From contig NZ_JAIUDA010000004.1 in assembly GCF_020179835.1 (NCBI RefSeq), positions 434,001 to 498,000 of the forward strand: a DNA stretch of 64,000 nucleotides. The letters are read 5' to 3'. The stretch comes from Pantoea sp. alder81. Its GTDB lineage: Bacteria; Pseudomonadota; Gammaproteobacteria; Enterobacterales; Enterobacteriaceae. Each line of letters begins with the position of its first letter. The first letter of the stretch is position 1. Made by a program: the position numbers and the translations under genes. The notes beneath the pieces are model-generated. The model was not told the DNA's origin. It worked only from the letters and a program-made list of their open reading frames with translations, and ran no database searches. Positions 18,361-28,165 of this stretch are shown here, piece by piece.

Positions 18361-19555
18361 ACACTGATTGGTCAGCTTTCTTAAATTTTCGAGGTCCTGC
18401 TGCACCCGCGCAGAACAGCGCCAGCAGCACCATCACTAGCACCGGCAGCATCGCCATACGCAGTCCGGCATGTTCACCGATGAAGCCCAGGCCTGGCGGT
18501 CCCACCAGAAATGCCAGATAGCCGAGGGTTGCCGCGATGGTTACGCGAATCGCGCTGTTTTTGCCATCGCCCGCGGCCGAAACGGTCAGCGGGAAGCCCA
18601 GCGATGCGCCAATTCCCCAGAACAACACTGCCGCTGCCGCCAGCCATTGATTGTTGGAGAAAATCACCATCGCCAGACCCAAAGCTGCTGAGAACGCGCT
18701 GGCGCGTAACACCAGCACACGGCCAAGGCGATCCACCACATATCCGCCAAGGAAACGCCCCACAGTCATGCCTGCCGTGAAACCAGCGTATACCAGCGTA
18801 CTCTGCATGTGATTAAGGTTATGACCATCGATCATCAAAAGCGGTAGCCAGTCATTGGCGGAACCTTCAGCCAGCGCCATGGCCAGAATCACCACACCCA
18901 GTATTAGCAGCTGGCGATCGCGCAGCTCGCGTCCGACCTGAGCGAGGAAGCCCCCGCTGTGCGCCTGTTCATGTCGTTCGTTGTCGCTGGTGGAGGGTAA
19001 ATGTCGCAAGGCTGCGGAGATAATAAGCACGTTTACCAGCACCACGAGGGCGAAATGCCAGGTGATGCTGAAATCCGCTGCTGTCATGGCAAGCCCTGAT
19101 AACGCGCCGATCAGCGTGCCAAAGCTGAAAAAACCATGAATGGTGGTCATGATCGATTTGCCAATCAGACGCTCAAAGGCCGCACCTTCGACATTTATCA
19201 CGACATCAATCAGCGCGGTGCCGCCGCCCAGCAACACCAGGCTGGCAAACACGCCGTAAGCGTTATGCAGCAGTAAGGCGTTCAACATCAGGGCGATACC
19301 GGCTAACAGGAGGATAAAACCGTAACGCATGACACGGCTGGTGCCGAAGTGGGTAATGAGTTTTCCTGCCAATAGCACGCATAACATTGAGCCGCAGGAA
19401 AAGCCGAACAGGATCATGCCCATCATTTCAGTGGAAGCATGCAGAATATCGCGCATGTAGGGCGTACGACTCACCCATGAAGCCCAGGTGAAACCCGGCA
19501 AAAACATCAGGCCGTAAATCGCCCATTTACCACGCAGCTGTTGCTGTAAATCCAT
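18359..19555 (-). CDS. MFS transporter (YbjJ-like)
   Basis: A 12-segment major-facilitator protein of about 398 residues. GKLITHFGTSRVMRYG is the loop 2-3 motif and GGYVVDRLGRVLVLR its repeat in the second half. There is no substrate-specific motif that I can name. The ATG at 19555 has GGGGA at suitable spacing; an in-frame ATG at 19567 is also possible. It stands alone between the ClC and MCP genes. Substrate is unknown. Confidence 0.8.
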   Translation of the reverse strand: MDLQQQLRGKWAIYGLMFLPGFTWASWVSRTPYMRDILHASTEMMGMILFGFSCGSMLCVLLAGKLITHFGTSRVMRYGFILLLAGIALMLNALLLHNAYGVFASLVLLGGGTALIDVVINVEGAAFERLIGKSIMTTIHGFFSFGTLIGALSGLAMTAADFSITWHFALVVLVNVLIISAALRHLPSTSDNERHEQAHSGGFLAQVGRELRDRQLLILGVVILAMALAEGSANDWLPLLMIDGHNLNHMQSTLVYAGFTAGMTVGRFLGGYVVDRLGRVLVLRASAFSAALGLAMVIFSNNQWLAAAAVLFWGIGASLGFPLTVSAAGDGKNSAIRVTIAATLGYLAFLVGPPGLGFIGEHAGLRMAMLPVLVMVLLALFCAGAAGPRKFKKADQSV

Positions 19556-19599
19556 ATTAATCCCCATCCATAAGTTATCGGAAAGGGTAACAGAAAGGT

Positions 19600-19622
19600 T
19601 CCCCGCGTGCGCGACGCGGGGA
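19600..19622. terminator. Hairpin downstream of the MCP gene
   Basis: TCCCCGCGT and ACGCGGGGA pair perfectly around five bases just after the MCP stop codon. The minus-strand tail is ACCTTTCTG, only weakly T-rich. Confidence 0.55.
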
Positions 19623-19632
19623 GAAACAGTCG

Positions 19633-21270
19633 TTAAAAACTCTGCCAGTCGGCGTCATTAACTACCGCTAAACGCTGTGGTTTGGGGCGCGATGGCGTGC
19701 GAACGATGGGCTGTGGAACGTCAATGACATCGCTGACGTGGAATTTCCCAACCAGCTGATTCAGGTTACCCGCCTGCTCTTGCAGTGATTGCGAAGCGGC
19801 CGCGGCCTGTTCCACTAAGGCGGCGTTCTGTTGGGTGACATCATCCATTTGATTAACTGCCTGCTGTACCTGCACGATGCCCTGACTTTGTTCTACGGCC
19901 GCCGCAGCGATTTCGCCTACCAACTGACTCACCTGGTGAATGGCCTCATTCATCACGTCCATATTGCGGCCCACATCACTGGCTTGCGTGGCACCTGATT
20001 CGGTTAGACGATGAGATTCCTCTATCAGCACTTTGATCTCGCGCGCCGCGTTGCTTGAGCGCTGAGACAGGCTGCGCACTTCACCCGCAACCACCGCAAA
20101 TCCTTTACCGTGTTCACCAGCACGCGCCGCTTCAACCGCCGCATTCAAGGCCAGTATGTTGGTCTGGAAGGCAATGCCTTCAATGATCGAGACAATCTCG
20201 GTCACTTTACGCGAGCTGCCACGAATCTCGTCCATGGTCGATAGCATGGTGGTGAGTGATGTTCCATTTTTCTCTGACAGCGCGCTGGCATTGGCTGCCA
20301 GCTGACTCGCCTGCCGCGTGTTGTCCGCCGTCTGGCGCACGGTTTCACTGAGTTGCGTCATGCTGGCAGCCGTTTGCTCCAGCGATGCCGCTTGCTGTTC
20401 GGTACGTGAAGAGAGGTCTTCGTTGCCGGCTGAGATCTGCACCGAAGCGCTGCTCACGGATTGAGATGCCTTACGCACTGAAGAGAGGGCTTCAGAGACG
20501 CGCTGCATCAGAAGATTGAATGAGTGTGCCATATTGCCGATTTCATCGCGGCGGCTCTCGTCTGCGCTCAATGTCATGTCGAGGTTTTCACTGGCAGTCA
20601 GCATCACTTTGCCTACGGCGCCCAAACTGCGGCGAATGCGCATCACGGTGAACAGCGAAAACAGTCCGAAGATCACCACTGTTGCTGCTACACCCGCAAC
20701 GGTCGTCCAGAAGACAAAATGGAAAGTGCTGCGATTGGTGGCGCGTAAAGCGTCACCCGCACTGATGTTGAGTGCCAGCTGAGTTTGAAAATCAGCGATC
20801 ATCTGACGAATGGCGGCACCCACACCACTATTTCCCTCCAGCAAGTCCAGACTCACTTCATTCTGGTGAGCACGAGACGCTGTGAGAAATGCAGGCAACT
20901 GCGAAGCAACGCGCTGAATGTTATCAAAAGCAACATTGGTTAGGCGTTTGTCTTCCGCATTCGAAATATCGTTCGCCATGTAGTAATCGGTCAGCGCTTT
21001 CAGTCCATTGATTTGCTCATCGATTTGTTTTTCTACGGCGGGCATGTTGCTGTCATGCAGCTGGCTTTGGTGTTTGTACAGCGTGATGGCCAGCTGGTTA
21101 CTTTCGTCAATCAGTTTGCCGATGTCTTTAATCGAAGGAATGGCGTTGGTTTGCACAAATTCAAAACGGTCCTGAAATCCTGACAGCAGCGAGAGCGCAA
21201 GAATCGCCTGCAGGATGATGGCGCCAAACAACATGGAAAGGGTCAGCAAGAGACGCTGGGAGATGTTCAT
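19633..21270 (-). CDS. Methyl-accepting chemotaxis protein
   Basis: A 545-residue transmembrane chemoreceptor. Segments near 7-28 and about 185-212 flank a periplasmic four-helix ligand domain with TarH/4HB features. HAMP is at about 213-265. The signalling hairpin contains the highly conserved EGIAFQTNILALNAAVEAARAGE near residues 365-390. The last residues, DADWQSF, form a CheR/CheB tether pentapeptide (WQSF), so it is a full-length high-abundance receptor. A sigma-28 promoter lies 66 bases upstream. The ligand is unknown. Confidence 0.93.
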   Translation of the reverse strand: MNISQRLLLTLSMLFGAIILQAILALSLLSGFQDRFEFVQTNAIPSIKDIGKLIDESNQLAITLYKHQSQLHDSNMPAVEKQIDEQINGLKALTDYYMANDISNAEDKRLTNVAFDNIQRVASQLPAFLTASRAHQNEVSLDLLEGNSGVGAAIRQMIADFQTQLALNISAGDALRATNRSTFHFVFWTTVAGVAATVVIFGLFSLFTVMRIRRSLGAVGKVMLTASENLDMTLSADESRRDEIGNMAHSFNLLMQRVSEALSSVRKASQSVSSASVQISAGNEDLSSRTEQQAASLEQTAASMTQLSETVRQTADNTRQASQLAANASALSEKNGTSLTTMLSTMDEIRGSSRKVTEIVSIIEGIAFQTNILALNAAVEAARAGEHGKGFAVVAGEVRSLSQRSSNAAREIKVLIEESHRLTESGATQASDVGRNMDVMNEAIHQVSQLVGEIAAAAVEQSQGIVQVQQAVNQMDDVTQQNAALVEQAAAASQSLQEQAGNLNQLVGKFHVSDVIDVPQPIVRTPSRPKPQRLAVVNDADWQSF

Positions 21271-21335
21271 CTAATTATCCTTAATCTAAAAGCACCCCTG
21301 GTTCAGGAAAATCAGGGAATAGGGCAGATTAATAA

Positions 21336-21362
21336 CCATCGGCAGAATGTGAGATTTAGTTA
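21336..21362 (-). promoter_or_regulatory. Sigma-28 (FliA) promoter for the MCP gene
   Basis: On the minus strand: TAAC, exactly 15 bases, then GCCGATGG. This is 9 of 12 matches to the FliA consensus with correct spacing, 66 bases from the MCP start. It places the receptor in the flagellar class 3 regulon. Confidence 0.72.
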
Positions 21363-21485
21363 ATTATTTTTTAGCGAGGAGTGATGGAGATCGGAAAATT
21401 CGCGGTGAAGGCGCAACATCTTTAACTTGAAAGGCACTAATGCCCAGTACCAGTGAAAATTAGTGATTCTTAATAACGCAACTAT

Positions 21486-21516
21486 CGTGCCGCTGAGAGT
21501 TCGTCACAGCGGCACG
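21486..21516. terminator. Hairpin downstream of glgX
   Basis: CGTGCCGCTG and CAGCGGCACG form a perfect 10-base stem around 11 bases, beginning 10 bases past the glgX stop. The T-tail is weak on the minus strand. Confidence 0.6.
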
Positions 21517-21526
21517 GGTCGTCATA

Positions 21527-23602
21527 TTAAGGCCTTCTAAACAGTGCCATGCTGCGGCCTTCCAGTTCGAAATCCTTCTCTTTGGTAATCACCAATCCTT
21601 TATTAGCGGTATCGGAGGTGGTGAGTTCCAGCACCCAGCCGCCTTCGCCGAATTGTGGGATGCGGAAGGGTACGTTGCCTTCAAACGGATTAAACAGCAT
21701 CAACACATCGTGCCAGATGCCTTCTTCGGTTTGCAGATCGGGGCGGCCAATATAGACGCCGAGCGTGCTGCCATCATCCCATTGGTCTTCTTGCTGGAAG
21801 CCGCCACCGGCGTTAAACCACTTTATATCCATACCGTCGCGCCAGTTTTCACGGCGCAGCAACGGCTGTTTCGCCCTCAACGCCAGCAAATGACGAGTGA
21901 ATTCACGTAATGCATCCGCGGACTCCGGCAAGTTTTCCCAATGCAGCCAGGAGATTTCACTGTCCTGACAATATCCGTTGTTGTTGCCCATCTGGCTGCG
22001 GCCAAATTCGTCGCCCGCCAGCAGCATCGGCGTGCCGTGTGAGAACAGTAACGTGGCAAGGAAGTTGCGTTTTTGCCGTTCGCGCACCGCGTTGATGCCC
22101 TCGTCATCGGTCGGGCCTTCCGCGCCGTAATTATAGGAGCGGTTATCGTTGTGACCGTCGTTGTTATCTTCACCGTTAGCGTCGTTATGTTTATCGTTGT
22201 ACGACACTAAATCGTTAAGCGTAAAGCCATCGTGCGCGGTGAGGAAGTTGATGCTGGCCCAGGGACGACGGCCGCGTTGATCGTAGAGATCGCCGGAGCC
22301 GAGCAGGCGTGCGGCAAAGTCGGTCGAGACGTTGTCGCCTTTCCAGTATTCACGCACCGTGTCGCGATATTTATCGTTCCATTCGGCCCAGCCTGGCGGG
22401 AAGCCTCCGACCTGATAGCCGCCGGGGCCAATATCCCAGGGTTCGCCAATCAGTTTTAATTTCGACAGCACCGGATCTTGCGTCATAGCATCGAAGAAGC
22501 CGCCACGCTGGTCGAAACCTTCCGGTTCGCGCCCCAGAATAGTGCCCAAATCGAAGCGAAAACCGTCGATATGCATCGATTCCGCCCAGTAACGCAGAGA
22601 ATCCATCACCATCTGCAACACGCGTGGATGGGAGGTGTTCACGGTGTTGCCGGTACCGGTATCGTTGATGTAGTAGCGATGCTGATCCGGCAAGGTGCGG
22701 TAATAGGAGAAGTTATCGATGCCTTTAAACGACAGCGTCGGCCCCAGTTCATTACCTTCAGCGGTGTGGTTGTAAACCACGTCAAGGATCACTTCGATAC
22801 CGGCGTCGTGGAAGGCGCGGACCATGTCACGGAAGCCCTGAATGCCGCGCGGACCAAAGTAGCGCGAGGCCGGGGCAAAAAACGCCAGTGAGTTATAGCC
22901 CCAGAAGTTTTTCAGCCCTCTGTCGAGCAGATGTTGATCGTCCGGGAACCAGTGCACCGGCAGCAGCTCAACCGACGTAACACCGAGACTTTTGATGTAC
23001 TCAACGGTGGCTTTATTGCTCATGCCATCATAAGTGCCGCGCATTTCGGGTGGCACTGCCGGGTTCAGCTGGCTGAAACCTTTAACATGCGTCTCATAAA
23101 TAACGGTTTTTGACCACGGGATAACCGGGCGATTGCGGTCCTGCCAGTCAAATTCGTTGGGATCGATCACCCGGCATTTTGGCGTAAACGGTGCGCTGTC
23201 ACGTTCATCAAAAGTCAGATCTTTATCTTCATGCAGCAGGTCGTAGGCAAAATGCGCATCGTTCCACTGAATATCGCCGCGTAGCTCACGAGCATAAGGG
23301 TCGAGCAGCAGTTTGTTTGCATTAAATCGATGGCCGTTCTCCGGTTCAAACGGGCCATGCACCCGATAGCCGTAAAGCGCGCCGGGCTGCAGACCGGGAA
23401 TATAGCCATGCCAGACTTCGTGGGTATATTCCGGCAAGTCGAAACGCGCGATTTCATGCTGGCCGCTCTCATCGTAAAGACATAACTCCACACGCTCGGC
23501 AAACGCTGAAAACAGGGCAAAATTGACCCCCTCGCCATCATAATTTGCGCCAAGCGTTTGACCCGAACCCGCAATAATTTCTAAAGGTTTTGCGTTAGAC
23601 AT
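21527..23602 (-). CDS. glgX: Glycogen debranching enzyme (GlgX/TreX, GH13)
   Basis: Cytoplasmic alpha-1,6 debranching enzyme of 691 residues that releases linear maltodextrins from glycogen. An N-terminal CBM48 domain (about 10-110, around GANYDGEGVNFALFSA) precedes the GH13 barrel. DVVYNHTAEG is region I. The nucleophile Asp lies in DGFRFDLGT and the acid/base Glu in LIGEPWDIG. FLTAHDGFTL is region IV. It is the last gene of treZ-treY-glgX, 41 bases after treY. In this setting it supplies unbranched chains to TreY and acts like TreX, rather than being part of a glg operon, of which no other gene is present. Confidence 0.92.
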   Translation of the reverse strand: MSNAKPLEIIAGSGQTLGANYDGEGVNFALFSAFAERVELCLYDESGQHEIARFDLPEYTHEVWHGYIPGLQPGALYGYRVHGPFEPENGHRFNANKLLLDPYARELRGDIQWNDAHFAYDLLHEDKDLTFDERDSAPFTPKCRVIDPNEFDWQDRNRPVIPWSKTVIYETHVKGFSQLNPAVPPEMRGTYDGMSNKATVEYIKSLGVTSVELLPVHWFPDDQHLLDRGLKNFWGYNSLAFFAPASRYFGPRGIQGFRDMVRAFHDAGIEVILDVVYNHTAEGNELGPTLSFKGIDNFSYYRTLPDQHRYYINDTGTGNTVNTSHPRVLQMVMDSLRYWAESMHIDGFRFDLGTILGREPEGFDQRGGFFDAMTQDPVLSKLKLIGEPWDIGPGGYQVGGFPPGWAEWNDKYRDTVREYWKGDNVSTDFAARLLGSGDLYDQRGRRPWASINFLTAHDGFTLNDLVSYNDKHNDANGEDNNDGHNDNRSYNYGAEGPTDDEGINAVRERQKRNFLATLLFSHGTPMLLAGDEFGRSQMGNNNGYCQDSEISWLHWENLPESADALREFTRHLLALRAKQPLLRRENWRDGMDIKWFNAGGGFQQEDQWDDGSTLGVYIGRPDLQTEEGIWHDVLMLFNPFEGNVPFRIPQFGEGGWVLELTTSDTANKGLVITKEKDFELEGRSMALFRRP

Positions 23603-23643
23603 TGATCCCTCTCCATCCCATGAACAGAAATACAGGCTTGTTA

Positions 23644-26139
23644 TTAACTGGCAATCAGCACCAGTGGCGCGTAAGGCGGTAAGTTATCTAATGAAAGTTG
23701 TTCGTTAAGCGCTAAGGTTTCACCACTCAACAGATTGCGATAATGCCGATGGGCCAGCGACTCAGGCAGGGGTATGGATGTTTCAGCCCAGGATGTGCCT
23801 TCGAGCATCAACCGAGGCGCTACAACGATAAGGCTGTTTTCACTGTCCTGTCGCGCATAGGCAATCAGATGCTCTGGATGCGTGCCTGTGGCGTACAACG
23901 GTTGATACTCGCCCAAACGGAATAGCTGCGGCTTATCCAGACGCAGGTGTAATAAGGTCGCAATCACCTGCTGTTTCAGTTTACCGCTGCGCCAGTCAGA
24001 GGGCTGAGTGAAATCAGGACGGCTGCGATCAACGAGTTGTGCATCCAGCGTGGCGAAATCAGGCTCGCGGCGGTTATCGGGATCGACAAGGCTGAAATCC
24101 AGCGCTTCGCTGCCCTGATAAATATCCGGTACGCCTGGCGCGGTAAGTTTGATCACGGTCTGGGTCAGGCTATTGATCAGTCCGGCATCCACGAACGGTT
24201 GGATGGCCGCGCAGAAGTCGGTCAGGAATGCCTGATTTTCGGCTGATAGCAGATGTTGTGCATATTCTAGTACCGCCTGTTCGTAAGCTTCATCGCCTTC
24301 AGCCCAGTTAGTGCGCAGCTTGGCTTCACGCAGCGCTTTCTCCACGAAGGGTATAAAACGCGTTTCAAGGGCACGCAATCCATCGCTGTCGTTTGGCTGT
24401 AACGTGGTGGGCCACGCGCCTGCCAGCGCTTGATACAGCATCCATTCTACCGCCGGTTCGGGTGCCGGGCCTTCGTTCAGGGTGAGCACTTTGGATTGAT
24501 TCAGCTCCCGCCAGCGCGTGACATTCTCTGCCCAAAGTGCGGGCGCTTCACTCAACGTATACAGTCGGGCACGGGCATCTTCCCCGCGTTTGGTATCGTG
24601 TGTTGACGTCGTCGAGAGTGCGTCGGGTTGATGATGCAACCGGGTTTGCATCTGCTGGTGGAAGTGTTCCACAGAGAAAGGATGCGGCAGCGGCTCTGCG
24701 CCCACTTCGTTGATGGCCAGAATGGCGTGATTACGGAAGAACAGCGTGTCTTCAACGGATTTTGCCATCAACGGTCCGGTGAGCTGCTGGAAGCGCGTGC
24801 GGAATTCAGCGGCATCCTGTTCACTTTGTTCCGATAGCGCGCCGAGTAAAATGGCCTGCAGGAAACTGAGTGCAGGTGGGGAGGCACTGAACTTCACCAT
24901 TTCCAGCACTTGCTGGAGAAGTGCCTCACCGCCCAGTGGCATACCCGCCGATCGGCCATAAGTGCGGTAAACCGGGAAGGCGATCAACATCTCGCGCAGC
25001 GCGACATGCAGTTCTGCTTCGCCAAAATTGCGCTGCTCTGAATGCGCCACGTCAGTCGCTATCGCCAGCAGGCGTGAGAATTCACCGGCAAAATTACGAT
25101 CAACCATCAATTCACGGGCGGCGCGCAGTCCGGCACTGACATCATTCCGTTCTTCGGTAACGGCTTCATAGGCCAGATGCAACGCATCAATCTGGGTATC
25201 GTCGATCAGCGCATGTGAAAGCGCGGCGATAAACTCATAGCCGGTGGTGCCGGAAATCGGCCATTCAGACGGAATTTGCTCCTCTTCCGCCAGAATCTTC
25301 TCCACCGTGATATAGCAATCCTCACCTGCGGCTCTGCGTAAACGCTGAAGATACCCCTGCGGATCGGCCAGGCCATCAACGTGATCGACACGCAAACCAC
25401 TTACTGCACCGCTGTGAACCAGCTCCAGAATCAGTGCGTGCGATGCGTTGAATACCGCTTCATCCTCGACGCGAACGCCGACCAGCCCGGTGATTTCAAA
25501 GAAGCGTCGGTAGGAAAGGTCTTTACGCGCATCGCGCCAGTTGATCAGCTGCCAGGGCTGCTGTTGATGCAATTCAGCAATCGCTGCGCGATCGTCGATG
25601 GCCAGCACCTCATCGGCGCGCCCTTGCCAACTGGCCGGCGTCAGCGGATAAAAGCTGTCGTAGTAAGCCAGCGCCGGATGCCCGGTTTCTGGATGGGGCT
25701 TAATGCTCAATTCGTCGTTTTGCAGGACGCGCTCAAAGTCATCGCCGAGGAACGGTAACGTCAGGCGACGCGACCAGTCGATATCGAAATAGCGCGCATA
25801 CTGACTGCTCTCGCCATGCTCGATCACATCACGCCACCACACATTTTCCAGTGAAGCCGCCATATGGTTTGGCACGATATCCAGAATTAAACCGAGATTG
25901 GCCTGCTGTAACGCTGCTGACAGGCGGTTGAAGCCTTCACGTCCGCCCAGCGCAGGGTCGATCTCGTTGGCATTGGTGACATCATAGCCGTGCGTAGAGT
26001 CCGTGGTGGCAGTGAAAATAGGCGAGGCATAGAGATGGCTGATACCGAGCCGCTGCAAATAAGGCAGCAGACTGATGGCGCGATCAAAGGTCATGCCGTT
26101 GCGGAACTGAATACGATAGGTCGCTGAAGGAATCGTCAT
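23644..26139 (-). CDS. treY: Maltooligosyl trehalose synthase
   Basis: GH13 isomerase of 831 residues that turns the reducing-end alpha-1,4 bond of maltodextrins into the alpha,alpha-1,1 bond of trehalose. MTIPSATYRIQFRNGMTFD at the start and ISHLYASPIFTATTDSTHGYDV are TreY hallmarks. The catalytic region has LILDIVPNHMA, GLRVDHVDGLADP (nucleophile Asp) and YITVEKILAEEE (acid/base Glu). STHDTKRGEDARARL is region IV. Its start overlaps the treZ stop by four bases (ATGA), so the two are translationally coupled. Works with TreZ and GlgX to make trehalose without UDP-glucose. Confidence 0.95.
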   Translation of the reverse strand: MTIPSATYRIQFRNGMTFDRAISLLPYLQRLGISHLYASPIFTATTDSTHGYDVTNANEIDPALGGREGFNRLSAALQQANLGLILDIVPNHMAASLENVWWRDVIEHGESSQYARYFDIDWSRRLTLPFLGDDFERVLQNDELSIKPHPETGHPALAYYDSFYPLTPASWQGRADEVLAIDDRAAIAELHQQQPWQLINWRDARKDLSYRRFFEITGLVGVRVEDEAVFNASHALILELVHSGAVSGLRVDHVDGLADPQGYLQRLRRAAGEDCYITVEKILAEEEQIPSEWPISGTTGYEFIAALSHALIDDTQIDALHLAYEAVTEERNDVSAGLRAARELMVDRNFAGEFSRLLAIATDVAHSEQRNFGEAELHVALREMLIAFPVYRTYGRSAGMPLGGEALLQQVLEMVKFSASPPALSFLQAILLGALSEQSEQDAAEFRTRFQQLTGPLMAKSVEDTLFFRNHAILAINEVGAEPLPHPFSVEHFHQQMQTRLHHQPDALSTTSTHDTKRGEDARARLYTLSEAPALWAENVTRWRELNQSKVLTLNEGPAPEPAVEWMLYQALAGAWPTTLQPNDSDGLRALETRFIPFVEKALREAKLRTNWAEGDEAYEQAVLEYAQHLLSAENQAFLTDFCAAIQPFVDAGLINSLTQTVIKLTAPGVPDIYQGSEALDFSLVDPDNRREPDFATLDAQLVDRSRPDFTQPSDWRSGKLKQQVIATLLHLRLDKPQLFRLGEYQPLYATGTHPEHLIAYARQDSENSLIVVAPRLMLEGTSWAETSIPLPESLAHRHYRNLLSGETLALNEQLSLDNLPPYAPLVLIAS

Positions 26140-27920
26140 GCTTTTTCTCCCTGTGCCAGACGCACCACAATGGCATGTTGCGGCAACACATCGTTCTCCT
26201 GTGGCCAGGCAAAGAGCGTTTTGCCTGGCATGGTTGGCAGAGGCTGCGCCTGCTTACTGATATTCAGCGCTAACGAGAGTTCACCCTGCGGGAACTGCCA
26301 GCTCACCGCGATAAAACCTTTGGCGGTTTTCAGCACTTTGCCACTGTGACCGCCTGCCGTGGCGAGCAGCGGCACAATGTGGCGCTGACGCAATGCTAGC
26401 AATTGCTGGGTGAACGCCAGCCAGGCTTTACCTTCTTCACTTTCCAGCTTGCTCCAGTCGAGTTTCGAGCGGTTAAACGTTTCTTCCGCATTGGGGTCGG
26501 GCACACTGTCGTCATGGCCCGCATGGCCGGTAAACTCGCGTGCGCGTCCTTCACGTACCGCGTTAGCCAGATCGCCGTGGAAATCGGTGAAGAACAGGAA
26601 CGGGTTGGTTTCGCCATACTCCTCGCCCATAAACATCAGCGGGATATGCGGTGACAGTAACAGCGTGGCCAGCAGCACTTTGGTGCGGTCGGCGCCTGCC
26701 AGCGTAATCAAGCGATCGCCTTGCGCGCGGTTGCCCACCTGATCGTGGTTCTGAATGAAGTCGACAAAAGCAACCGGTGGTTGTGCTGCACTGGGCACGC
26801 CACGCCGTTGACCGCTCTGTGGCGAGATCTCTCCCTGATAAGCAAAGCCTTCAGTCAGGATGCGCGCGATGAGCTTTTCAGGCACCTCGGCGAAATCCTG
26901 GTAGTAGGCATGGGTTTCACCGGTAGCAAACACATGAATGGCATTGTGAAAATCGTCATTCCATTCGCCGGTAAACAGCGGCGCATGGCCCTGTTTGTCA
27001 CGCGGGTGCAGGAAAGTGACATTACGCGAATCTTCAGTGGTGAGATGGATAGGGCGATCTGTAATCTCACGGCGGATGCGTTCAGCGATCTCAATCAACG
27101 CATGTGTGCTGGAGGTATCTTCGATCTGATCGATGGCGTCAAAGCGCAGGCCATCAAGATGATACTCCTGCACCCAGTAAAGTGGCGCTTCCACAATGTA
27201 ACGACGTGCGGCATCAACATCATAAGCGATGCCCGCGCCCCAGGGCGTCATGCGTTCCTTATGGAAAAATTCGGGCGCCAGCAGCGGCAGATAATTTCCT
27301 TCCGGGCCAAAGTGATTAAGCACAATGTCGAGCACCACCGACAGGCCATGTCCATGTGCGGCATCAACAAAGGCTTTGAAATCATCCGGCGAGCCGTAAG
27401 CGGAATGAGGTGCATACAACAGCACGCCGTCGTAGCCCCAACCGCGATTCCCCCCAAACTGCGAGACCGGAAGCACCTCAATCATAGTGATGCCGAGTGC
27501 CTGCAAATGCGGCAATCTGGCAATGGCGGACTGAAAAGTGCCTTCGGAGGTAAAAGTACCGATATGCAGTTCGTACACCACCGTTTCTTGCCAGGCGTGC
27601 CCGCGCCAATCCGTGTGCTGCCACGCATAATGACGAGGATCGATCACCACTGAAGGGCCATTGACCTCGGATTGCTGCGCGCGCGCGGCAGGGTCAGGCA
27701 CTTCCGTGCCATCCGCCAGGACAAAATGGTATGTCGCTCCGGGTTGTATGCCGCCCAGTTGCAGTTGATACCAGCCATCGTCGGAGGCTGACATAGGTTG
27801 ATCGCCATCGGCGAGACGCAAGGTAATCTGTTGCTGACCCGGTGCCCACAAGCGGAATAGCACGCTGCCATCTGCCTGAATCTCAGCTCCCCAGGATTTC
27901 TCAAATGATCTGAATTCCAT
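26136..27920 (-). CDS. treZ: Maltooligosyltrehalose trehalohydrolase
   Basis: GH13 enzyme of 594 residues that cuts trehalose off maltooligosyl trehalose. An N-terminal CBM48-like domain (about 5-100) precedes the barrel. The core contains VVLDIVLNHFGPEGN, DGLRFDAIDQI (nucleophile Asp), HLTTEDSRN (acid/base Glu) and FIQNHDQVGNRAQGDRL. The last two are diagnostic for TreZ. It is the first gene of the operon; ATG at 27920 follows GAGGCAATTG. The open frame on the opposite strand (26721-27653) is only a shadow. Confidence 0.95.
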   Translation of the reverse strand: MEFRSFEKSWGAEIQADGSVLFRLWAPGQQQITLRLADGDQPMSASDDGWYQLQLGGIQPGATYHFVLADGTEVPDPAARAQQSEVNGPSVVIDPRHYAWQHTDWRGHAWQETVVYELHIGTFTSEGTFQSAIARLPHLQALGITMIEVLPVSQFGGNRGWGYDGVLLYAPHSAYGSPDDFKAFVDAAHGHGLSVVLDIVLNHFGPEGNYLPLLAPEFFHKERMTPWGAGIAYDVDAARRYIVEAPLYWVQEYHLDGLRFDAIDQIEDTSSTHALIEIAERIRREITDRPIHLTTEDSRNVTFLHPRDKQGHAPLFTGEWNDDFHNAIHVFATGETHAYYQDFAEVPEKLIARILTEGFAYQGEISPQSGQRRGVPSAAQPPVAFVDFIQNHDQVGNRAQGDRLITLAGADRTKVLLATLLLSPHIPLMFMGEEYGETNPFLFFTDFHGDLANAVREGRAREFTGHAGHDDSVPDPNAEETFNRSKLDWSKLESEEGKAWLAFTQQLLALRQRHIVPLLATAGGHSGKVLKTAKGFIAVSWQFPQGELSLALNISKQAQPLPTMPGKTLFAWPQENDVLPQHAIVVRLAQGEKA

Positions 27921-28138
27921 TCAATTGCCTCGTTTAACCCTCGCAAGGGCAATGGACGACATCAAGCGGTACACGTTCCGTTTAAAGATGCAGGCTGAGT
28001 ACGATTTACAGTGGGACGACACGAAAAGACTGAGAACAGATCATAGTCGATATTTTGGTCTTTTCTGGCGCGAACAGATGGGTTTAGGAAATTATCGACG
28101 CCTTGCGCTTCGCTAATCAGCGGGAAGTAAAGAAGAGA

Positions 28139-28160
28139 AGGGCGGCCTGATGGCCGCCCT
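28139..28160 (-). terminator. Terminator of the ProP-like gene
   Basis: AGGGCGGCC and GGCCGCCCT form a perfect nine-base stem with a TGAT loop. On the minus strand the tail is TCTCTTCTTT, immediately after the carrier gene. Confidence 0.78.
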
Positions 28161-28165
28161 CGAGC

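Noticed and set aside
26721..27653. 310-codon open frame on the + strand
   Set aside because: It is fully antisense to treZ, whose motifs are complete; the product has no family pattern and no ribosome site.
27925..28116. 63-codon open frame upstream of treZ
   Set aside because: Arg/Leu-rich, no ribosome site, lies in the treZ promoter region.
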